Below are positions 6,203 to 7,749 of a DNA stretch of 7,749 bases, piece by piece. The stretch comes from JAHJEM01 sp043805315 (GTDB taxonomy: Archaea > Nanobdellota > Nanobdellia > Woesearchaeales > JAHJEM01). The position numbers were made by a program, and so were the translations under genes. The stretch spans positions 1 through 7,749 of the forward strand of contig JAZDID010000065.1 in the NCBI GenBank assembly GCA_043805315.1. The letters run 5' to 3'. The notes beneath the pieces are model-generated. The model was given only the letters and a program-made list of their open reading frames with translations. It had not been told where the DNA came from and ran no database searches. Each line of letters opens with the position of its first letter. The first letter of the stretch is position 1.

Positions 6203-6230
6203 CCCCACCCTCCACCCCCTCCATCCTCCC
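6203..6230 (-). other. G-rich tract (minus strand), possible G-quadruplex
   Basis: The plus strand is a C/T-rich tract with runs of C at 6203-6206, 6208-6210, 6215-6219 and 6228-6230. The minus strand therefore has four G-runs of three or more, separated by loops of about 8, 4 and 1 nt. The first loop is longer than the usual 7-nt limit, so quadruplex formation is possible but not certain. It lies upstream of the transporter promoter in an otherwise featureless divergent gap. Confidence 0.35.
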
Positions 6231-6325
6231 TGGGTTGGTCATCAGAATTCATATCAGAGATGATGCATCAGGAGAATAAGATGATAGGAAAACCCAATGA
6301 ACTTGCCTTGACTCATGAGAGTAAG

Positions 6326-6336
6326 CTTTATAAATA
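6326..6336 (+). promoter_or_regulatory. TATA box of rpsG
   Basis: CTTTATAAATA has its centre about 26-27 nt from ATG 6358, so the rpsG mRNA should start at or next to its start codon. No ribosome-binding site is seen. Confidence 0.7.
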
Positions 6337-6344
6337 GCCTCTGT

Positions 6345-6358
6345 TTCCAGCACTGGAA
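6345..6358. promoter_or_regulatory. Palindrome TTCCAGCACTGGAA at the rpsG start
   Basis: Perfect 6-bp arms with a 2-bp spacer end on the A of the start codon, covering the predicted transcript start. It could be an operator. The TTCCAG/CTGGAA ends also occur at the outside of the inverted repeat before the Lrp-like gene, but TTCCAG is found inside several coding regions here, so the link is weak. Confidence 0.25.
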
Positions 6359-6957
6359 TGGCAGAAATCAAGGCATTCAACAAGTGGGAGTGCTCGAGCT
6401 TCCAGGTGAGAGATCTGGGGCTGCAACGGTATATCAACCTCAACCCAGTCATCGTGCCCAAGACAGGTGCCAGGTATGCAGGTATGAGGTTCCATAAGTC
6501 CAGGAGTTTCATCGTCGAAAGGCTCATCAACCGTATCATGATTCCCGGGCATAAGTCGAGGAAGCATAAGATCACTTCAAACCATCTCACGGGAAAGGCG
6601 ACGACTAGCTTTAAGATTGTTGAAGAGGTCTTCAATCTGATCGAGAAGCGCCTGAAGAAGAATCCTGTCCAGGTCTTTGTCGAAGCGCTGGAGAATGCTG
6701 CTCCGCGGGAGGAGATCATCACCATCGAGTACGGTGGCGCGCGCTATCCAAAGGCCATCGAGATGGCTCCCCAGCGCAGGATTGACCAGGTGCTGAAGTA
6801 CATGACCCAAGGAGCATACCAGAAAGCCTTCAATTCCAAGAAAGGAATCGTCGATACCCTGTATGACGAGATCGTCAATGCCTACAGCATGAGCCAGGGC
6901 TCTGCAGCGATCGCCAAGAAGCTTGAATTAGAGCGGCAGGCGGATGCGTCACGGTAA
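6358..6957 (+). CDS. rpsG: Small ribosomal subunit protein uS7 (archaeal type)
   Basis: A 199-aa protein of the 30S subunit head that nucleates 3'-domain assembly and contacts E-site tRNA and mRNA. The archaeal/eukaryotic-type N-terminal extension (MAEIKAFNKWECSSFQVRDLGLQRYINLNPVIVPKTGAR) is followed by the uS7 core. Key blocks are VERLINRIMIPG, KATTSFKIVEEVFNLIEKRLKKNPVQVFVEALENAAPREEI, YGGARYPKAIEMAPQRRIDQVLKYM and the conserved C-terminal helix ending AIAKKLELERQADASR. The length fits archaeal uS7 (about 190-215). In most archaea this gene sits in the str operon next to rps12 and an elongation factor. Here it stands alone with its own TATA box, between an MFS gene and a structured noncoding region. 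A leaderless mRNA is predicted. Confidence 0.96.
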   Translation: MAEIKAFNKWECSSFQVRDLGLQRYINLNPVIVPKTGARYAGMRFHKSRSFIVERLINRIMIPGHKSRKHKITSNHLTGKATTSFKIVEEVFNLIEKRLKKNPVQVFVEALENAAPREEIITIEYGGARYPKAIEMAPQRRIDQVLKYMTQGAYQKAFNSKKGIVDTLYDEIVNAYSMSQGSAAIAKKLELERQADASR

Positions 6958-7067
6958 ATGCGTTCTTATGTGTACTGTCAACGAATTGCTTTATCAACTC
7001 TTCAAATCCTTTCTGCGTTTAATAACCAGATCGAGTCTGCTTTCTGGTCTCACTTCATAATATTGAA
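6958..7067. other. Noncoding spacer after rpsG, with a short hairpin
   Basis: A possible ATG-started frame here (to 7152) has no protein-like character and runs into the hairpin region, so I read it as noncoding. It holds a 6-bp hairpin, ACCAGA (7025-7030) and TCTGGT (7043-7048), whose loop carries TCGAGTCTGCTT. It also has a TATA-like GTTTAATAAC (7018-7027) that could start a transcript near 7047, just before the large structured region. Confidence 0.4.
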
Positions 7068-7240
7068 GCGCGTCGCACGCCACCACCATGGCGGCAGACG
7101 CTCATTCTTGCTAAAGCTTCGAATGAGCTACTGGGCACCCCGTAAGTCATAGCAATCGGAGATTGCTAGGACTCCCAGCAACTTCGTTGCTGTGAGGGAC
7201 AACCCCCGCCCAGTCTGCGCCGTGGTGGCGTGCGACGCGC
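7068..7240. ncRNA. Candidate structured RNA with a long closing stem and internal branches
   Basis: A perfect 19-bp inverted repeat (7068-7086 with 7222-7240, sequence GCGCGTCGCACGCCACCAC) closes the element. After a 3-nt bulge the stem continues as GGCGGCAGAC (7090-7099) with GTCTGCGCC (7213-7221), with one bulged base. Inside are an 8-bp hairpin GCTCATTC/GAATGAGC (7100-7107, 7121-7128) and a stem CTGGGC/GCCCAG (7131-7136, 7208-7213, sharing base 7213 with the outer stem). That stem encloses two hairpins: TAGCAATC-GGA-GATTGCTA (7150-7168) and CAGCAAC-TTC-GTTGCTG (7176-7192). The region is GC-richer than its flanks and has no credible ORF. The transcribed strand cannot be told: TATA-like sequences lie on both sides. 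I do not see the conserved cores of RNase P RNA, SRP RNA or tRNA. It may be a regulatory RNA, or the remains of a mobile element's structured end. Pairings are seen; RNA status is inferred. Confidence 0.5.
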
Positions 7241-7268
7241 CAGGGGATGCTCCCTACGGGATGGCGCG
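7236..7268. repeat. Hairpin CGCGCC/GGCGCG overlapping the long stem
   Basis: CGCGCC (7236-7241) can pair with GGCGCG (7263-7268). TCCC (7251-7254) and GGGA (7258-7261) make a smaller inner hairpin. The 5' arm overlaps the end of the 7222-7240 arm, so this hairpin competes with the base of the long stem. Confidence 0.5.
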
Positions 7269-7273
7269 TAGGA

Positions 7274-7316
7274 CAAAAACTGCTTCACTCGAGTTGCTTT
7301 CAGACTGCAGTTTTTG
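7274..7316. terminator. Terminator-like hairpin CAAAAACTGC/GCAGTTTTTG
   Basis: A perfect 10-bp inverted repeat (7274-7283 with 7307-7316) has a 23-nt loop that includes ACTCGAGT. Each arm ends in a T5 run on one strand, so it could end transcripts from either side. The loop carries TCGAGTTGCTTTC, also found almost unchanged at 7031-7044. The repeat is clear; the terminator role is a guess. Confidence 0.35.
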
Positions 7317-7317
7317 G

Positions 7318-7346
7318 CCGTCGCACCGCCACAAACGGCGCAGTGT
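7318..7346. repeat. Third, degenerate copy of the stem repeat (direct to the first)
   Basis: CCGTCGCACCGCCAC followed by ACGGCGCAG (7335-7343) is a diverged copy of the 7070-7099 arm, in the same orientation. It can pair with the middle arm: 7215-7223 with 7335-7343 (9 bp), 7225-7230 with 7327-7332 (6 bp), and 7231-7237 with 7319-7325 (7 bp). The middle arm therefore has two possible partners. Confidence 0.55.
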
Positions 7347-7407
7347 GAGAAACAAAGAAAATAATTTTGTCATCAATAAATTGACTTCAGCAACCACAAA
7401 CAGCAAC

Positions 7408-7417
7408 ATTTAAAAAT
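7408..7417 (+). promoter_or_regulatory. TATA box of the partial downstream gene
   Basis: ATTTAAAAAT, preceded by AGCAAC, is a good archaeal TATA box. It predicts a transcript start near 7438, just before the second of two GGTGAT sites (7430-7435 and 7440-7445). Confidence 0.5.
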
Positions 7418-7450
7418 CTCCTTCTCTCAGGTGATTCTTGGTGATGCACT

Positions 7451-7749
7451 ATCCAATCCCTTGTCGACTATATTGAGGAAGAGCTCCAGAAAGGCAGGCC
7501 TGGTGCTGAGATTAAGAAAGAGCTCATCGAGAAGAATTATCCGCAGAATGTCATCCATGACGCATTGATCCAGGCAGAGCACAGGCAGAGGAACAAGGCA
7601 TTGGGAGGAAAGAAGACCATGGATTTCGGCGATATCGAGCCGGACATTGCCAAGTCAAAGCATGCGCCCTTGCATACCCACATTCCTGCAAAGGATTCTG
7701 ACCTTGCAGAAGAAGCCATGGAGGAAGAGCGGAAGAAAGAGAAGGCCCA
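7451..7749 (+). CDS. 5' part of a charged helical protein of unknown function; start unclear
   Basis: An open frame runs off the window end with protein-like content: QSLVDYIEEELQKGRPGAEI, KKELIEKNYPQNVIHDALIQ, then a charged linker rich in K, E, D and A. The first 45 residues match a short two-helix module that I recall at the N-terminus of many DPANN membrane proteins (YIxxxLxxG, IKxxLxxxGYP, VxxAI). What follows is outside the window. The frame is closed upstream by TGA at 7442-7444 and has no ATG, GTG or TTG before the first helix. ATC at 7451, five bases after GGTGAT (7440-7445), is one candidate start. The other is ATG 7444 in another frame, which hits a stop at 7474 unless one base is removed from the CCC at 7458-7460. 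That would give MHYPILVDYIEEELQ. A TATA box upstream supports a real gene. Confidence 0.55.
   Translation, partial: MQSLVDYIEEELQKGRPGAEIKKELIEKNYPQNVIHDALIQAEHRQRNKALGGKKTMDFGDIEPDIAKSKHAPLHTHIPAKDSDLAEEAMEEERKKEKA

Noticed and set aside
6261..6270. 10-bp palindrome TGATGCATCA
   Set aside because: Isolated, not placed at a promoter or start, and of a length expected by chance in this much sequence.
7118..7124. TTCGAAT resembling a tRNA T-loop
   Set aside because: The flanking bases do not make a T-stem, and there is no D-arm, anticodon arm or acceptor stem around it.
6958..7152. ATG-started open frame directly after the rpsG stop codon
   Set aside because: Composition is not protein-like, there is no ribosome-binding site, and it runs through the hairpins of the structured region.
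7150..7213. Remnant of an IS200/IS605-type right end (omega RNA scaffold)
   Set aside because: The hairpins and GGGACAACCCCCGCCC stretch recall such ends only vaguely, and no tnpA or tnpB coding sequence is present in the window.
7068..7240. MITE with 19-bp terminal inverted repeats
   Set aside because: No target-site duplication flanks the arms, and the interior hairpins form an ordered fold more like an RNA. Not excluded without searching for other copies.
7068..7346. CRISPR array, because of three related repeats
   Set aside because: Only three copies, one inverted, with unequal spacing and strong internal divergence; no cas genes.
7192..7413. Open frame on the plus strand through the repeat region
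   Set aside because: It crosses the stem arm, the terminator-like hairpin and the third repeat copy; no recognisable protein pattern.

Overview
The window looks archaeal, most likely from a small-genome (DPANN, for example Woesearchaeales-like) lineage. The evidence is an archaeal-type uS7, TrmB- and Lrp-family regulators, and archaeal TATA/BRE boxes about 26 nt upstream of inferred transcript starts. Three genes (the TrmB-like regulator, thrS and rpsG) have the TATA centre 26-27 nt from the start codon, which predicts leaderless mRNAs. Others carry a GGTGAT Shine-Dalgarno sequence in a short leader. The lineage is an inference; no rRNA is present to test it.

Layout. Positions 1-107 hold a nested inverted repeat in the probable 5' leader of an Lrp/AsnC regulator (117-587, +). 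Its stop codon abuts, with no gap, the stop of a convergent two-gene module on the minus strand. That module is a small DUF4258/RelE-like putative toxin (918-1127) followed by a putative antitoxin that joins a zinc ribbon to a SpoVT/AbrB-like domain (588-905). Next is a TrmB-family regulator (1175-1903, -), divergent from a small lipoprotein of unknown function (2022-2354, +). Their two TATA boxes flank a perfect 14-bp palindrome, which suggests a shared, possibly autoregulated promoter. Then come threonyl-tRNA synthetase of the bacterial architecture (2401-4317, -), an MFS transporter with long charged tails (4363-6129, -), and, divergently, a solitary ribosomal protein uS7 gene (6358-6957, +).

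The most unusual part is the 480-bp gap after rpsG (6958-7440). It has no credible protein gene but a dense set of inverted repeats. A 19-bp perfect stem with a further 9-bp extension encloses a branched set of smaller hairpins. A third copy of the stem sequence further downstream could pair with the same middle arm, so two mutually exclusive folds are possible. Two short modules sharing a TCGAGT...TGCTTTC motif and the GTCGCAC repeat flank the core. This is a candidate structured RNA, or a small non-autonomous element, that I cannot assign to a known family.

The window ends in the 5' part of a helical, charged protein gene (from about 7451). Its reading frame has no ATG, GTG or TTG start. 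It is either frameshifted after the ATG at 7444 or begins at a non-canonical ATC.
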